Of a stretch of DNA of 64,000 nt, positions 46,991 to 56,345 are shown one piece after another. The stretch comes from Pseudomonas sp. UBA2684 (GTDB taxonomy: Bacteria > Pseudomonadota > Gammaproteobacteria > Pseudomonadales > Pseudomonadaceae), in contig DELY01000036.1 of NCBI GenBank assembly GCA_002354655.1, positions 261 to 64,260 on the forward strand, read 5' to 3'. Position numbers and translations under genes: made by a program. The stretch's first letter is position 1. Each line of letters begins with the position of its first letter. Below the pieces are notes generated by a model. That model was not told the origin of the DNA and ran no database searches. It saw only the letters and a program-made list of their open reading frames with translations.

Positions 46991-47109
46991 ATGGCTCGAG
47001 CGTCTGAAAGTTTGGCGATTATTGACACAAAGTTGGCGTATACGCCAATCGTCGTTCGGCGTTTTTAGCGCAATACTGGTGACTGTCTTCCCTACGGAGT
47101 TGCGCTGCC

Positions 47110-47580
47110 ATGAGCCACCCCAATGCCGAGTTGATCACGCGTTTCTACCAGGCGTTCCAGCACCTGGATGCCGAGACGATGGCGGCGTGTTACGCCAGCG
47201 ATGTACGTTTCAGCGACCCGGTGTTCCAGGACCTGCGCGGTGACGAGGCGGCGGATATGTGGCGGATGCTGGCCGCGCGTGCGCAACAATTCTCGCTGAC
47301 CTTCGATGCGGTGCAGGCCGACGATCGACAAGGCCGCGCGCGCTGGGTGGCGACGTATCTGTTCAGCCAAACCGGCAACACGGTGGTCAACCACATCGAG
47401 GCCGCTTTCATCTTTCGCGAAGGCAAGATCGTCGAACACCACGACCACTTCGACCTGTGGCGCTGGGCGCGGCAAGCCCTGGGCATGAAGGGGCTGTTGC
47501 TCGGCTGGGCACCAGTGGTGCAGAACGCCATTCGCCGACAGGCGGCCAAGGGGCTGGCGCAGTTCCGGGCGGCCCGATAG
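47110..47580 (+). CDS. NTF2-like / SnoaL-family protein
   Basis: A 156-residue cone-fold protein. The N-terminal helix ELITRFYQAFQHLDAETMAACYASD and later KIVEHHDHFDLWRWARQALG are typical of SnoaL-like/NTF2 proteins. These include isomerases, hydrolases and non-catalytic binders, so no reaction can be assigned. It is divergent from a GlxA-type regulator. Confidence 0.88.
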   Translation: MSHPNAELITRFYQAFQHLDAETMAACYASDVRFSDPVFQDLRGDEAADMWRMLAARAQQFSLTFDAVQADDRQGRARWVATYLFSQTGNTVVNHIEAAFIFREGKIVEHHDHFDLWRWARQALGMKGLLLGWAPVVQNAIRRQAAKGLAQFRAAR

Positions 47581-47717
47581 CCGCAGTTTCAAGGCTTTTA
47601 GCCGCAACAGCGAACGGAGTGGTAGGCTTTCGGGTCTGAACTGTGATCGACGATGGGCACCAGGTGCGAATCTGGACTATTTGTTGAATAAGACCCGCGT
47701 CCCTCAGGGAGCCGACC

Positions 47718-48428
47718 GTGAGTGAAATGCTGCTAACCATGAATAAGGCTAAAGCCTGGAGCGTGCACGCCGTGACTGCCAGCGGTGTGATTCTTGCGCT
47801 GCTGGCGTTGCTCGCGGTACTCGACAATCAACCGCAGGTTTGCCTGCTTTGGCTGGGCTTGGCGCTGCTGGTGGATGGCCTGGACGGCACCCTGGCGCGC
47901 AAGTTCGACGTCAAGGGCGTGTTGCCGCAGTTCGATGGGTCGACCCTGGATCTGGTGATCGACTACCTCACCTACGTGTTCATTCCGGCCATCTTCGTTT
48001 ATCGCTTTATCCCACTGCCGGAGTACACCCTGCTGCTGTCGGTCGGGTTGATTCTCCTGTCTTCGTTGTTCTGTTTCTGCAACGTCAACATGAAGAGCAA
48101 GGACAACTACTTTGTCGGCTTCCCGGCGGCGTGGAACGTGGTGGTGGTGTATTTCTACCTGCTCGATTTCGGCCCCTGGCTGACGTTTGCCACCATCCTG
48201 CTGCTGTCGGGGCTGACCCTGACGCAGATGAAGTTCCTCCACCCGTTCCGGGTCAAGGAGCTGATGCCGCTTAATATCGCAGCGACCATGGTGTGGATGC
48301 TCGCCTGTGCCGTGCTGATCCTGCAGCACCCGCTGCACCCAACCTGGTTGCTGGTGGTCTGGTTGCTGGCGTCGGCTTATTTTGTGGGCGTGTGCGTGTG
48401 GCGCACCGTCCGCGAATGGTTGGCCTGA
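47718..48428 (+). CDS. pcs: Pcs: phosphatidylcholine synthase
   Basis: A 236-residue inner-membrane CDP-alcohol phosphatidyltransferase. The motif is DGLDGTLARKFDV followed by FDGSTLDLVIDY, matching the spaced Asp residues of the family and the Pcs subgroup. It joins choline to CDP-diacylglycerol to give phosphatidylcholine. GTG 47718 has GGGAG six bases upstream and is the likely start; ATG 47727 is possible. Confidence 0.93.
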   Translation: MSEMLLTMNKAKAWSVHAVTASGVILALLALLAVLDNQPQVCLLWLGLALLVDGLDGTLARKFDVKGVLPQFDGSTLDLVIDYLTYVFIPAIFVYRFIPLPEYTLLLSVGLILLSSLFCFCNVNMKSKDNYFVGFPAAWNVVVVYFYLLDFGPWLTFATILLLSGLTLTQMKFLHPFRVKELMPLNIAATMVWMLACAVLILQHPLHPTWLLVVWLLASAYFVGVCVWRTVREWLA

Positions 48429-48443
48429 CGAGAGCTGCCGCCG

Positions 48444-48743
48444 ATGAATGAGCCAGCGCGCAAAGCCTGGTTCGTCTACCTGGTGAGGGCACAGAACGGT
48501 GCCCTGTACTGCGGTATCAGCGACGACCCACAGCGCCGCTTCGCCCAGCACCAGAGCGGTAAAGGCGCACGCTTTTTCTACTCCAGCCCCGCAGTGGCCC
48601 TGGTCTATATCGAGGCCTGCGCGGGCAAGGGCGATGCGCTGCGCCGCGAGCGGGCGATCAAGCGCCTGGGCAAGGCCGCCAAGGAAGTCTTGGTCGCGGC
48701 TCATGACCTTATCGGTGTGGTTGATAGCGAGCTATCAAGCTGA
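48444..48743 (+). CDS. GIY-YIG domain nuclease-family protein
   Basis: A 99-residue single-domain protein. It begins [20 protein letters not shown] (YV...YCGI form of GIY-YIG) and continues [14 protein letters not shown], with the conserved Arg and a Glu further on (VYIEAC). It resembles the YhbQ/UPF0213 group, whose DNA target is uncertain. It starts 15 bases after pcs. Confidence 0.9.
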   Translation: MNEPARKAWFVYLVRAQNGALYCGISDDPQRRFAQHQSGKGARFFYSSPAVALVYIEACAGKGDALRRERAIKRLGKAAKEVLVAAHDLIGVVDSELSS

Positions 48744-48808
48744 GCGGGTAGGCCGCTGCGCCGTGCGCGGTTAAGCTGGCGGCTTCCTTCACCGTTGCGG
48801 AGCCAGTC

Positions 48809-49744
48809 ATGCACGAGTTGATCCTGCACCATTACCCAACCTCGCCGTTTGCCGAGAAGGCGCGTCTGCTGTTGGGTTTCAAGCAACTGTCCTGGCGCTC
48901 GGTGACGATCCCGCCGATCATGCCCAAGCCGGATCTGACCGCGCTGACCGGCGGTTACCGCAAGACCCCGGTGCTGCAAGTGGGGGCCGACATCTACTGC
49001 GATACCGCGCTGATCGCCCGCCGTCTGGAGGCGGAAAAAGCCACCCCAACGCTGTTCCCCGAAGGTCAGGAGTTCAATGTCGCCTGCTTTGCCCAGTGGG
49101 CCGACTCGGTGGTGTTCCTGCATGCGGTGAGTCTGGTGTTCCAACCGGAATCCATCGCCGCGCGTTTCGGCAAGTTGCCGCCGGAGTTCCTCAAGGCGTT
49201 TGTCGCCGACCGTTCGACCCTGTTCAACGGTGGCCTGGCTACCCGTTTGCCGGCCGAGCAGGCCAAGCATCAGTGGCCGACATTGATAGCTCGTTTGCAG
49301 CAACAGCTTGAGCGTGAGCAAGGCGACTTCCTGTTCGGCGAGCCGTCGTTGGCCGACATTGCCCTGGCCCACCCGCTGTGGTTCCTGCGTGGCACGCCGG
49401 TAACCGCGCCATTGGTTGACGAGTACCCGGCTGTTGCGGCCTGGTTGGCCCGCGTGCTGGGTTTCGGCCATGGCTCGCTCAGCGAGATGAGCGGCGAAGA
49501 GGCGCTGGCGATTGCCCGCGAGGCGACGCCGGTGGCCTTGCCGAGCGAAACCTTGGTCGACCCGAATGGCTTCAAGCCAGGTCAGCAGGTGGCGATTTCG
49601 GCCATCGATTACGGTGTCGATGCAGTAGAAGGCGAGTTGCTCTTCAGCGGCAGCGAAGAACTGATCCTGCGCCGTGAAGACCCGCGCGCCGGCACTGTAC
49701 ATGTGCATTTCCCGCGCCTGGGCTTCCGCATCCAAGCGCGCTAA
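48809..49744 (+). CDS. Glutathione S-transferase-like protein
   Basis: A 311-residue protein. The N-terminal thioredoxin-fold GST domain begins LILHHYPTSPFAEKARLLL and has KTPVLQVGADIYCDTALIAR. The helical GST domain reaches about residue 225, followed by an extra C-terminal domain with alternating strands, longer than a classical GST (about 210). ATG 48809 follows GGAG. The substrate is unknown. Confidence 0.87.
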   Translation: MHELILHHYPTSPFAEKARLLLGFKQLSWRSVTIPPIMPKPDLTALTGGYRKTPVLQVGADIYCDTALIARRLEAEKATPTLFPEGQEFNVACFAQWADSVVFLHAVSLVFQPESIAARFGKLPPEFLKAFVADRSTLFNGGLATRLPAEQAKHQWPTLIARLQQQLEREQGDFLFGEPSLADIALAHPLWFLRGTPVTAPLVDEYPAVAAWLARVLGFGHGSLSEMSGEEALAIAREATPVALPSETLVDPNGFKPGQQVAISAIDYGVDAVEGELLFSGSEELILRREDPRAGTVHVHFPRLGFRIQAR

Positions 49745-49753
49745 GTCGGGGTT

Positions 49754-49773
49754 GTAGCACCCTCGGGTGCTAC
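49754..49773. terminator. Hairpin between convergent GST-like and peptidase genes
   Basis: GTAGCACC-CTCG-GGTGCTAC is a perfect 8-bp stem. Its right arm contains the TAG stop of the minus-strand peptidase gene. Confidence 0.5.
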
Positions 49774-50660
49774 GGCTTGCTGCAGGTTTCACAGCTCTGT
49801 GAGGCCGCCTGCCGCAGACGCGGCAGCTGTTCGGCGAGCATTTGGAAGTGCGCCAGGCGCTCGTAACAGAGCACCAATTCACCGCTGTTGCGGTTGTACC
49901 AGGCGTCCGGTGCGCCGCAATTGGCCAGGCGCAACGTCAGGCTGCGGGGCAGGCGGTAGGCCTGGCTGGCGCGGGCGGCGATGGCTTCCACTTCGCCGGA
50001 GCGGCGGATCTGTTCGAGTAGGCGCTGGCCATCTTCCACGCGCAGGCTGGGCGGCTCGTAGATCACCTGGATGCGGTGGCGGAGCGGCTCATGCGGCGGA
50101 CGTCCGTGTTGCCGTTCGACCCAGGCCAGTGCTTCGCGCACTTGGGTGTATTCCTGATCGCAATAGAGTGCGCGCTCCACCGGCAACCCGGTGACCTTGG
50201 GCACCCATTCCAATTGATCCGGATCGCTGCCGTAGATCAGACAGGCCAGGTTGTAGAAGCGCTGGGCGTCGAGACCGTGGCTGGCCCAGGCATACACTTC
50301 TTCATAGTCGGGTTTCGGCCGTTGCCATTCCAGGCGCCAGTAATCGGCGATGTCCAACAGCTTGGCGTAGAAATCGGCGTCGCGTTGGCGCCCATAGGAC
50401 AGGAACAGGCTGATGAAGCCCAACTGATCGGCGGCGTCCTCCTCGCGGCCGAGCACCGGCAGGTCCAGCTCGGCAATCAGCAGGTGGCCCATCTCGTGCA
50501 GCAGAGTGAACTCGGCGTTGGCCGCAACGAAGCGGCCACTGTCGCTGCGCAGTGCCGCCGGTGGCGGCTGATCCGAGGCCCAGGCCGCTGTGCCGAGCAC
50601 CAGGCTCAGGCACAGCAGGCAGAACCGAGGCGTGGCTAGCGGGAGGCGGAGTAGGCTCAT
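49770..50660 (-). CDS. DUF4344-type putative metallopeptidase
   Basis: A 296-residue secreted protein with a signal peptide (FCLLCLSLVLGTAAWA). The zinc motif LLHEMGHLLIAE (HExxH) lies near residue 55 and is followed by LGREEDAADQLG, a likely third ligand, as in DUF4344. The substrate is unknown. ATG 50660 has GAGGGG six bases upstream; a TTG two codons earlier is less likely. Confidence 0.87.
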   Translation of the reverse strand: MSLLRLPLATPRFCLLCLSLVLGTAAWASDQPPPAALRSDSGRFVAANAEFTLLHEMGHLLIAELDLPVLGREEDAADQLGFISLFLSYGRQRDADFYAKLLDIADYWRLEWQRPKPDYEEVYAWASHGLDAQRFYNLACLIYGSDPDQLEWVPKVTGLPVERALYCDQEYTQVREALAWVERQHGRPPHEPLRHRIQVIYEPPSLRVEDGQRLLEQIRRSGEVEAIAARASQAYRLPRSLTLRLANCGAPDAWYNRNSGELVLCYERLAHFQMLAEQLPRLRQAASQSCETCSKP

Positions 50661-50727
50661 GCGCAACCCCTCGCGGTGGGCGATGGAGCGTTTCTCCTGA
50701 CTCTAGCTCAGCCGTTGGCCAGGCCGA

Positions 50728-51735
50728 TCAGCCCTTGCGGCGTTTCAGCTGATCGGTCAGTTGCGTTGGCAGGTTGCGAATCACCAGGGTGTCGCTGCTT
50801 TCGTCGTACTCGATCTTCGAACCGAGCAGGTGCGCCTCGAAGCTGATCGACAGGCCTTCGGCGCGCCCGGTGAAGCGCTGGAACTGGCTGAGGGTGCGTT
50901 TGTCCGCCGGAAATTCCGGGGCCATGCCGTAATCCTTGTTGCGGATATGCTCAAAGAAGGCCTTGGGCCGTTCTTCGTCGATCAGTCCGGATAGCTCGTC
51001 GAGGGTGATTGGCTCGCCTTGTTTAGCCTGGTTTGCGGCATAGCTGACCAGGGTCTTGGTCTTCTCGCGGGCCTGTTCTTCCGGCAGGTCTTCGCTTTCG
51101 ACGAAGTCGCTGAAGGCCTTGAGCAGGGTGCGGGTCTCGCCCGGCCCGTCGACGCCTTCCTGGCAGCCGATAAAGTCGCGGAAGTATTCCGAGACCTTCT
51201 TGCCGTTCTTGCCCTTGATAAAGGAGATGTACTGCTTGGAGTGGGCGTTGTTGCGCCACTCGGAAATATTGATCCGCGCCGCCAGGTGCAGCTGGCCGAG
51301 GTCCAGGTGCTTGGCCGGGGTCACGTCGAGCGCGTCGTTCACCGCCACGCCTTCGCTGTGGTGCAGCAGGGCGATCGCCAGGTAGTCGGTCATGCCTTGC
51401 TGGTAGTGGGCGAACAGCACGTGGCCGCCGACCGACAGGTTGGACTCCTCCATGAGCTTTTGCAGGTGCTCGACCGCCTGGCGGCTGAAAGCGGCGAAAT
51501 CCTGGCCGTCCTCAAGGTAGGTTTTCAGCCAGCCGCTGAACGGATAAGCGCCGGACTCCGCGTGAAACAAGCCCCAGGCCTTGCCCTGCTTGGCGTTGTA
51601 GCTCTCGTTGAGGTCGGCGAGCATGTTCTCGATGGCCTGCGAGGCGCCCAGTTCGGTGTCGCGGGCGTGCAGCACGGCGGGCGTGCCATCGGGTTTCTTG
51701 TCGATCAGGTGGACGATGCAGTGGCGGATCGGCAT
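50728..51735 (-). CDS. NdpA/YejK: nucleoid-associated protein
   Basis: A 335-residue protein with the YejK features [30 protein letters not shown] and [17 protein letters not shown]. YejK-type proteins bind the nucleoid. ATG 51735 begins [13 protein letters not shown], matching the family; upstream residues are not family-like. It is preceded by the TAXI gene on the same strand. Confidence 0.93.
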   Translation of the reverse strand: MPIRHCIVHLIDKKPDGTPAVLHARDTELGASQAIENMLADLNESYNAKQGKAWGLFHAESGAYPFSGWLKTYLEDGQDFAAFSRQAVEHLQKLMEESNLSVGGHVLFAHYQQGMTDYLAIALLHHSEGVAVNDALDVTPAKHLDLGQLHLAARINISEWRNNAHSKQYISFIKGKNGKKVSEYFRDFIGCQEGVDGPGETRTLLKAFSDFVESEDLPEEQAREKTKTLVSYAANQAKQGEPITLDELSGLIDEERPKAFFEHIRNKDYGMAPEFPADKRTLSQFQRFTGRAEGLSISFEAHLLGSKIEYDESSDTLVIRNLPTQLTDQLKRRKG

Positions 51736-51836
51736 GGCGCGTTCTCTTGAAGATCGTGAGCAGTGAACAGACCGTGGCAAGCAACCGCGCGCTGTGGGCG
51801 TGGCAACGGGCTATGCGGTGGTGAATGCCGCGCAGT

Positions 51837-53180
51837 TTACCCGACAGTCTCGCCCGGGGTCGCCCGGCGCTTTTGTAGCGCCTGCAAACGCTCGATCACA
51901 TAGCGCAAATGCACGTGCAATTCGTAGAGTTCGTTGGAGTACGACAACGGCACGTCAACCTTGGCCAGCTTGTCTTCCAGCTGTTCCAGGCGCTCGACTT
52001 CGGCATCCAGGCGCTCCGGCAGGGTGCCGGCGTCCAACTGCCGGTCGATCTCGCGCAGGTACTTGTACCAGCGGTAGATGCGCGCGCGAATGCGCCAGCG
52101 GTACAGCGGGCCGACGGCCTTGAACAGGGGAATCAACACCACCAGTAACGGGATCAGCAGAATGATGTAACGGTCGGCGAGGGAGGCGATGCGAAACGGC
52201 AGGTAACGTTGCAGCAGCGGCAAGCCGTTGCTGTAGTAGTGCTCGGCGTCGCTGGATAGCGTCAGGGTGCGCGGTTCGGCGCTGGGGTAGGCGCCGGCTT
52301 TGTCGAGCAGCGTGCCGCTCTTCATCACTTCGCGCGCCGCTTGCAGAATCAACGGCGCCAGGCCGGGGTGAAACGCCTGATTGACGATCAGCATCGCCAC
52401 CGGCGACAGGGTGACGATGTCCTGCCGAGGGCTGTTCTGCGCCAAATTAAGCAGGCCTTCGCCGACCGCGACGCGAGTGAGAAACGGTAGGCGCGCTTCA
52501 TAGGCCGCGGCGCGGCGGAAGGTCGCCAGCGCCAGCGCAGGGTGTGCCGCGAGTTGTTGTACCAGCGCATTTTCCGCCGGGCCGACGACGAAGGCGGCAT
52601 CCAGTTCACCGGCCATCAATGCCGCCGCCGCTTTACTGCCGCCGCTGGTGTGCCAGTGCAGCGGATACTGCTCGGGATTGATCGCGTTGGCGCTGAGAAT
52701 GGCCGCGGTGGCGGCGTGGGTGCCACTGCCGGCGCTGCCGACAGCGAGGCGCAAGGGCAGCAGGTCGGCGATGCGATCGAGGGTGATGCCCGTGCGATAA
52801 AACAGCCACAGCGGTTCCTGATACACCGCGCCGAGGCTTTGCAGGCGTGCGTTGTCAGCGGCGTTGAGCTGACGCTCCAGGCCGCTCTGCACCAGTGCGA
52901 GTTCGACGCTGGGGTCGTCCGCCAGCAGGCGTTCGAGGTTCTCGCGCGAGCCGGTGCTGGGCACCAGCTCCAGTCGGAAGCCCTGCTTGCTTAGCTCCTC
53001 TTGCAGCTTTTCGGCGAACACTCGGTACCCGCCGCCTTCCGGGCCGGTGGCCATGCGCGCATGCATGGGCGGCGGCGGAGCGACGAAATAGAACACTGCA
53101 CCAATCAAGGCGGCCAGCACCGGGACGATCCACAGGTTGGCCAGGAGCATGATTTTCAGGTCGTTGAGCACGCGGCGCAT
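51837..53180 (-). CDS. TAXI-family TRAP-type solute receptor, membrane-anchored
   Basis: A 447-residue protein. One TM helix (ANLWIVPVLAALIGAVFYFV) near residues 14-33 anchors a TAXI binding domain (about 45-320), with ATGPEGGGYRVFAEKLQEEL and VGSAGSGTHAATAAILSA. A second TM (ILLIPLLVVLIPLF) near 335 leads to a cytosolic coiled-coil tail. No TRAP permease gene is nearby. ATG 53180 follows AAAGGAAG. The ligand is unknown. Confidence 0.88.
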   Translation of the reverse strand: MRRVLNDLKIMLLANLWIVPVLAALIGAVFYFVAPPPPMHARMATGPEGGGYRVFAEKLQEELSKQGFRLELVPSTGSRENLERLLADDPSVELALVQSGLERQLNAADNARLQSLGAVYQEPLWLFYRTGITLDRIADLLPLRLAVGSAGSGTHAATAAILSANAINPEQYPLHWHTSGGSKAAAALMAGELDAAFVVGPAENALVQQLAAHPALALATFRRAAAYEARLPFLTRVAVGEGLLNLAQNSPRQDIVTLSPVAMLIVNQAFHPGLAPLILQAAREVMKSGTLLDKAGAYPSAEPRTLTLSSDAEHYYSNGLPLLQRYLPFRIASLADRYIILLIPLLVVLIPLFKAVGPLYRWRIRARIYRWYKYLREIDRQLDAGTLPERLDAEVERLEQLEDKLAKVDVPLSYSNELYELHVHLRYVIERLQALQKRRATPGETVG

Positions 53181-53278
53181 GGGGCTTCCTTTCAGCGGGT
53201 TCGCCCCAAGCATAGAACCCGGCGGCGGGTTCGGTCACCCCAGCGTTGCCGACGTGTAGGCTGACGGCGCGCGTCCAG

Positions 53279-54568
53279 CTAATGATTACCAGCCTGCGGG
53301 CTAGCGGATTCGCCGAGCGGTTTGCGGGTGTGCAGCATGCGTGCGTAATCGAGCAACGCCATCACCGCCAGCAGGCCCAAGGCATAGCCGGCATCGCTGC
53401 CGAGCATTGACAGCACCGCGGCGCAGAGCAGCGTGCTGAGCCCGGCCAGCCAGCGCCAGATGCCGCGCAGCAGCACCCAACCGGCGGCCATGCTGAGCAG
53501 GTAGATCACCACGAAGTTGCCGTTGGCGTAGCGGATCAGGTCGTCCACCGTCAGGTCGAGCACGTTGGCCAGGCCGGCGCACAGGGCGCAGCTGAGGATC
53601 ACCAGCAACAGCGCGCGGGCCGGTACGCCGTGCTGGTTGCGTTGGGCCAGAGCAGCCGGCAGTTTGCCTTCGTCGGCCAGGCTCCAGATCAGCCGGGCGA
53701 AGCCCTGCATATACACGTTCATCGAGGCGAAGCAGGCCAGATAGCCCACAGTGGCGGCGATCCAGCGCGCCTGGTCGCCCAGCAGCAGGTCGAGCATGCG
53801 CGGCAGCGATGCGGCATCTGTTGTCACATCGCCGTAGGCCTGAAAACTCAGCACCGCCACCGAGCAGGCCCAGTACACCAGGCCGGCCAGCAGCACGCCA
53901 AACAGCAGGGCCAGGGGGAAGTCGCGCTCGGGGTTTTTGAACTCCTCGCCCATATGGGTAAAGGCCTCGATGCCGACAAAGCACCAGAACATCACCCCCA
54001 GTGCCGCTGGCAGTAGGTGCCAGGAACCGCTGATCGCTGGCAGCAGCGGCTGGCTGCTGGCGGGCAGGTCGCCGACCCACCAGATTAGCGCAATGGTGGC
54101 GATAATCGCCACGGCGATAGCGCCCTGAATCATCCCGCTGGCCTTGGCCGGACGCTGGCCGAGCAACAGCATGGCGACGAGCGTAGCCAGCTGAATGACC
54201 AGGGCTTGGCCGCGGCTGAGATCGAACAACGCTTGCCAGAAACCGCTGGCGATATTCAGCGCCGCGGGCAAACCCACTGGTAGCACGGCGAGAAACAGCA
54301 GGGCGCTAAGGCGCTCCATCCGTGCACCGAAGGCGCGGCCGATCAGGTGCGGCGCGCCACCGGCATGGGGGAAGTGGCGGCCCAGTTGGGCGAAGGTAAA
54401 AGCCACCGGCAGCACCAGTGCGATCAGCAGCATCCAGGCCCACAGCGACGCCTCACCGGCAGCGGTGGCGGCCAGCGCCGGAATCACGAAAATCCCGGTG
54501 CCCAGCAGTGAGGTACTCAGCAGGCCAATCCCTTGCAGCAGGCCCAATTCCTGGTTCAGACGGCTCAT
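53279..54568 (-). CDS. APC-family amino-acid exporter (YjeH type)
   Basis: A 429-residue permease with about 11-12 TM helices. The N-terminus GLLQGIGLLSTSLLGTGIFV is the APC TM1 signature with the unwound GTGIF. In E. coli YjeH exports methionine and branched-chain amino acids. It is divergent from an Lrp/AsnC gene with a 128-base gap, as in many exporter-regulator pairs. Confidence 0.88.
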   Translation of the reverse strand: MSRLNQELGLLQGIGLLSTSLLGTGIFVIPALAATAAGEASLWAWMLLIALVLPVAFTFAQLGRHFPHAGGAPHLIGRAFGARMERLSALLFLAVLPVGLPAALNIASGFWQALFDLSRGQALVIQLATLVAMLLLGQRPAKASGMIQGAIAVAIIATIALIWWVGDLPASSQPLLPAISGSWHLLPAALGVMFWCFVGIEAFTHMGEEFKNPERDFPLALLFGVLLAGLVYWACSVAVLSFQAYGDVTTDAASLPRMLDLLLGDQARWIAATVGYLACFASMNVYMQGFARLIWSLADEGKLPAALAQRNQHGVPARALLLVILSCALCAGLANVLDLTVDDLIRYANGNFVVIYLLSMAAGWVLLRGIWRWLAGLSTLLCAAVLSMLGSDAGYALGLLAVMALLDYARMLHTRKPLGESASPQAGNH

Positions 54569-54696
54569 GTTGTATGCTCTGGCGTTTCGTTCGCCATGTT
54601 AAATCGCCCACCTGTTGCAGGCTGCTGGCGAAGCGTCGGCTTTTACCGCCGATCTGGCGCTATTGCCCGTCAAACTGCCTTTTCCGAGAGCCCCGC

Positions 54697-55116
54697 GTGG
54701 ACAAGTTCGATCAGCAGATACTCGCCCTGTTGCGCGCCGATGCGCGTTTACCCGTCAGCCAGATCGCCCGCGAGGTCAACCTGTCGCGTTCGGCGGTCAG
54801 CGAGCGGATTCGCCAGTTGGAACACGGCGGCGTGATCAGCGGCTATCACGCCCAAGTGGCGCTGCCGGGCGCTGCCGGGATCAAGGCCTATCTGGAGCTG
54901 TTCTACCAGGGCGGGCGCTGCGAGCACTATGTCGAGCTAATGCGCGTGTTTCCCGAGGTGCGCCGTTGCAGCGGCATCAGTGGCGAAACCGATATGCTGG
55001 TGGTTATCGAGGCCGCGTCGATGCAGCGCCTGAGCGAAATTCGCGGCGAAATCGAGAACTTCCCCGGTATGCAGAAAGTGAAGACCCATATGGTGGTCAA
55101 GGATTGGACCTTTTGA
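54697..55116 (+). CDS. Lrp/AsnC-family regulator
   Basis: A 139-residue protein. HTH ARLPVSQIAREVNLSRSAVS and the C-terminal RAM ligand domain (residues about 60-135) are clear. It starts at GTG 54697 (VDKFDQQILALL). It is divergent from the YjeH-type exporter, which it probably controls, and lies eight bases upstream of sbcD. Confidence 0.92.
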   Translation: MDKFDQQILALLRADARLPVSQIAREVNLSRSAVSERIRQLEHGGVISGYHAQVALPGAAGIKAYLELFYQGGRCEHYVELMRVFPEVRRCSGISGETDMLVVIEAASMQRLSEIRGEIENFPGMQKVKTHMVVKDWTF

Positions 55117-55124
55117 CTCAGCCC

Positions 55125-56345
55125 ATGCGTATCTTGCACAGCTCCGACTGGCATCTCGGTCAGCACTTTATGGGCAAGACCCGCCAAGCCGAGCATCAGG
55201 CCTTCTGCGCCTGGCTGATCGAGCAGGTGCGCGCGCAGGCGGTCGATGCCGTGCTGATTGCCGGCGATATCTTCGACACCGGCGCGCCGCCCAGTTACGC
55301 CCGCGAGCAGTACAACCGTTTTATTGTCGAACTGCGCGCCACCGGCTGCGAGCTGGTGGTGCTCGGCGGCAACCATGATTCGGTGGCCATGCTCGGCGAG
55401 AGCAAGACCCTGCTGGCGCAGCTCGGCACCCGGGTGATTCCGGGTGTCTGTGAAGACCTGGCTGAGCAGCTGCTGGTGCTGCATCGGCGCGATGGTTCGC
55501 CCGGTGCGATTCTCTGTGGCATCCCCTTTATCCGCCCGCGCGACGTCTTGCTTAGCCAGGCCGGGCAGAGCGCCCAGGACAAACAGCAGTCGCTGCAACA
55601 GGCGATCCAGCAGCACTACCAGGACCTCTATGCCCTGGCCGAAGCCAAGTGCGCGGAGCTGGGCGGTGACCTGCCGATTATCGCCACCGGCCATCTGACC
55701 ACGGTCGGGGCCAGCGCCAGCGATTCGGTGCGCGAGATCTATGTCGGCAGCCTGGAGGCCTTTCCCACCAGCGCCTTTCCGCCGGCCGCCTATATCGCCC
55801 TGGGGCATATCCACCGACCGCAGAAGGTGGGCGGCCTGGAGCATATCCGCTACTGCGGCTCGCCCATTGCGCTGAGTTTCGATGAGGCCAAGCAGCAGAA
55901 GGAAGTGCTGCTGGTGGAACTGGATGGCTGCGGCTTGCGCCAGATCAGCGCGTTGCCGGTGCCGCGTTTTCAGCCGCTGTTATCGCTGCGCGGTTCGCTT
56001 AAAGAGCTGGAAGTCCTGATCAAGCAGGCGGCGGAGCAGGGCAGTGCCGAGCAGCCGGTGTGGCTGGAAGTGCTGGTCGGCACCGACGATTACCTGAGCG
56101 ACCTGCAACTGCGTATCGCCGCGCTGTGCGAGGGCTTGCCGGTGGAGGTGCTGCGTATCCGCCGCGAGCGCGGCAATGCCAGCGCCAGCCTGCAAGGCCA
56201 GGCCAAGGAAACCCTGGATGAGCTGAGCGTGGACGATGTGTTCGCCCAACGCCTAAGCAGCGAAGCCCTGGATGACGCCGAGCAGACACGCCTGCTGGGG
56301 CTGTATCAACAGGTGGTCAGTGAACTGCGCGAGGGCGAGGCATGA
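55125..56345 (+). CDS. sbcD: SbcD: exonuclease subunit D (MRE11-like)
   Basis: A 406-residue metallophosphoesterase. Motifs are [12 protein letters not shown] at the N-terminus, GDIFDTG, GGNHDS, TGHLT and [11 protein letters not shown]. It is the nuclease of the SbcCD complex that opens hairpins and processes DNA ends. ATG 55125 was chosen; a longer upstream frame is a shadow of the Lrp gene. The TGA overlaps the sbcC ATG (ATGA). Confidence 0.96.
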   Translation: MRILHSSDWHLGQHFMGKTRQAEHQAFCAWLIEQVRAQAVDAVLIAGDIFDTGAPPSYAREQYNRFIVELRATGCELVVLGGNHDSVAMLGESKTLLAQLGTRVIPGVCEDLAEQLLVLHRRDGSPGAILCGIPFIRPRDVLLSQAGQSAQDKQQSLQQAIQQHYQDLYALAEAKCAELGGDLPIIATGHLTTVGASASDSVREIYVGSLEAFPTSAFPPAAYIALGHIHRPQKVGGLEHIRYCGSPIALSFDEAKQQKEVLLVELDGCGLRQISALPVPRFQPLLSLRGSLKELEVLIKQAAEQGSAEQPVWLEVLVGTDDYLSDLQLRIAALCEGLPVEVLRIRRERGNASASLQGQAKETLDELSVDDVFAQRLSSEALDDAEQTRLLGLYQQVVSELREGEA

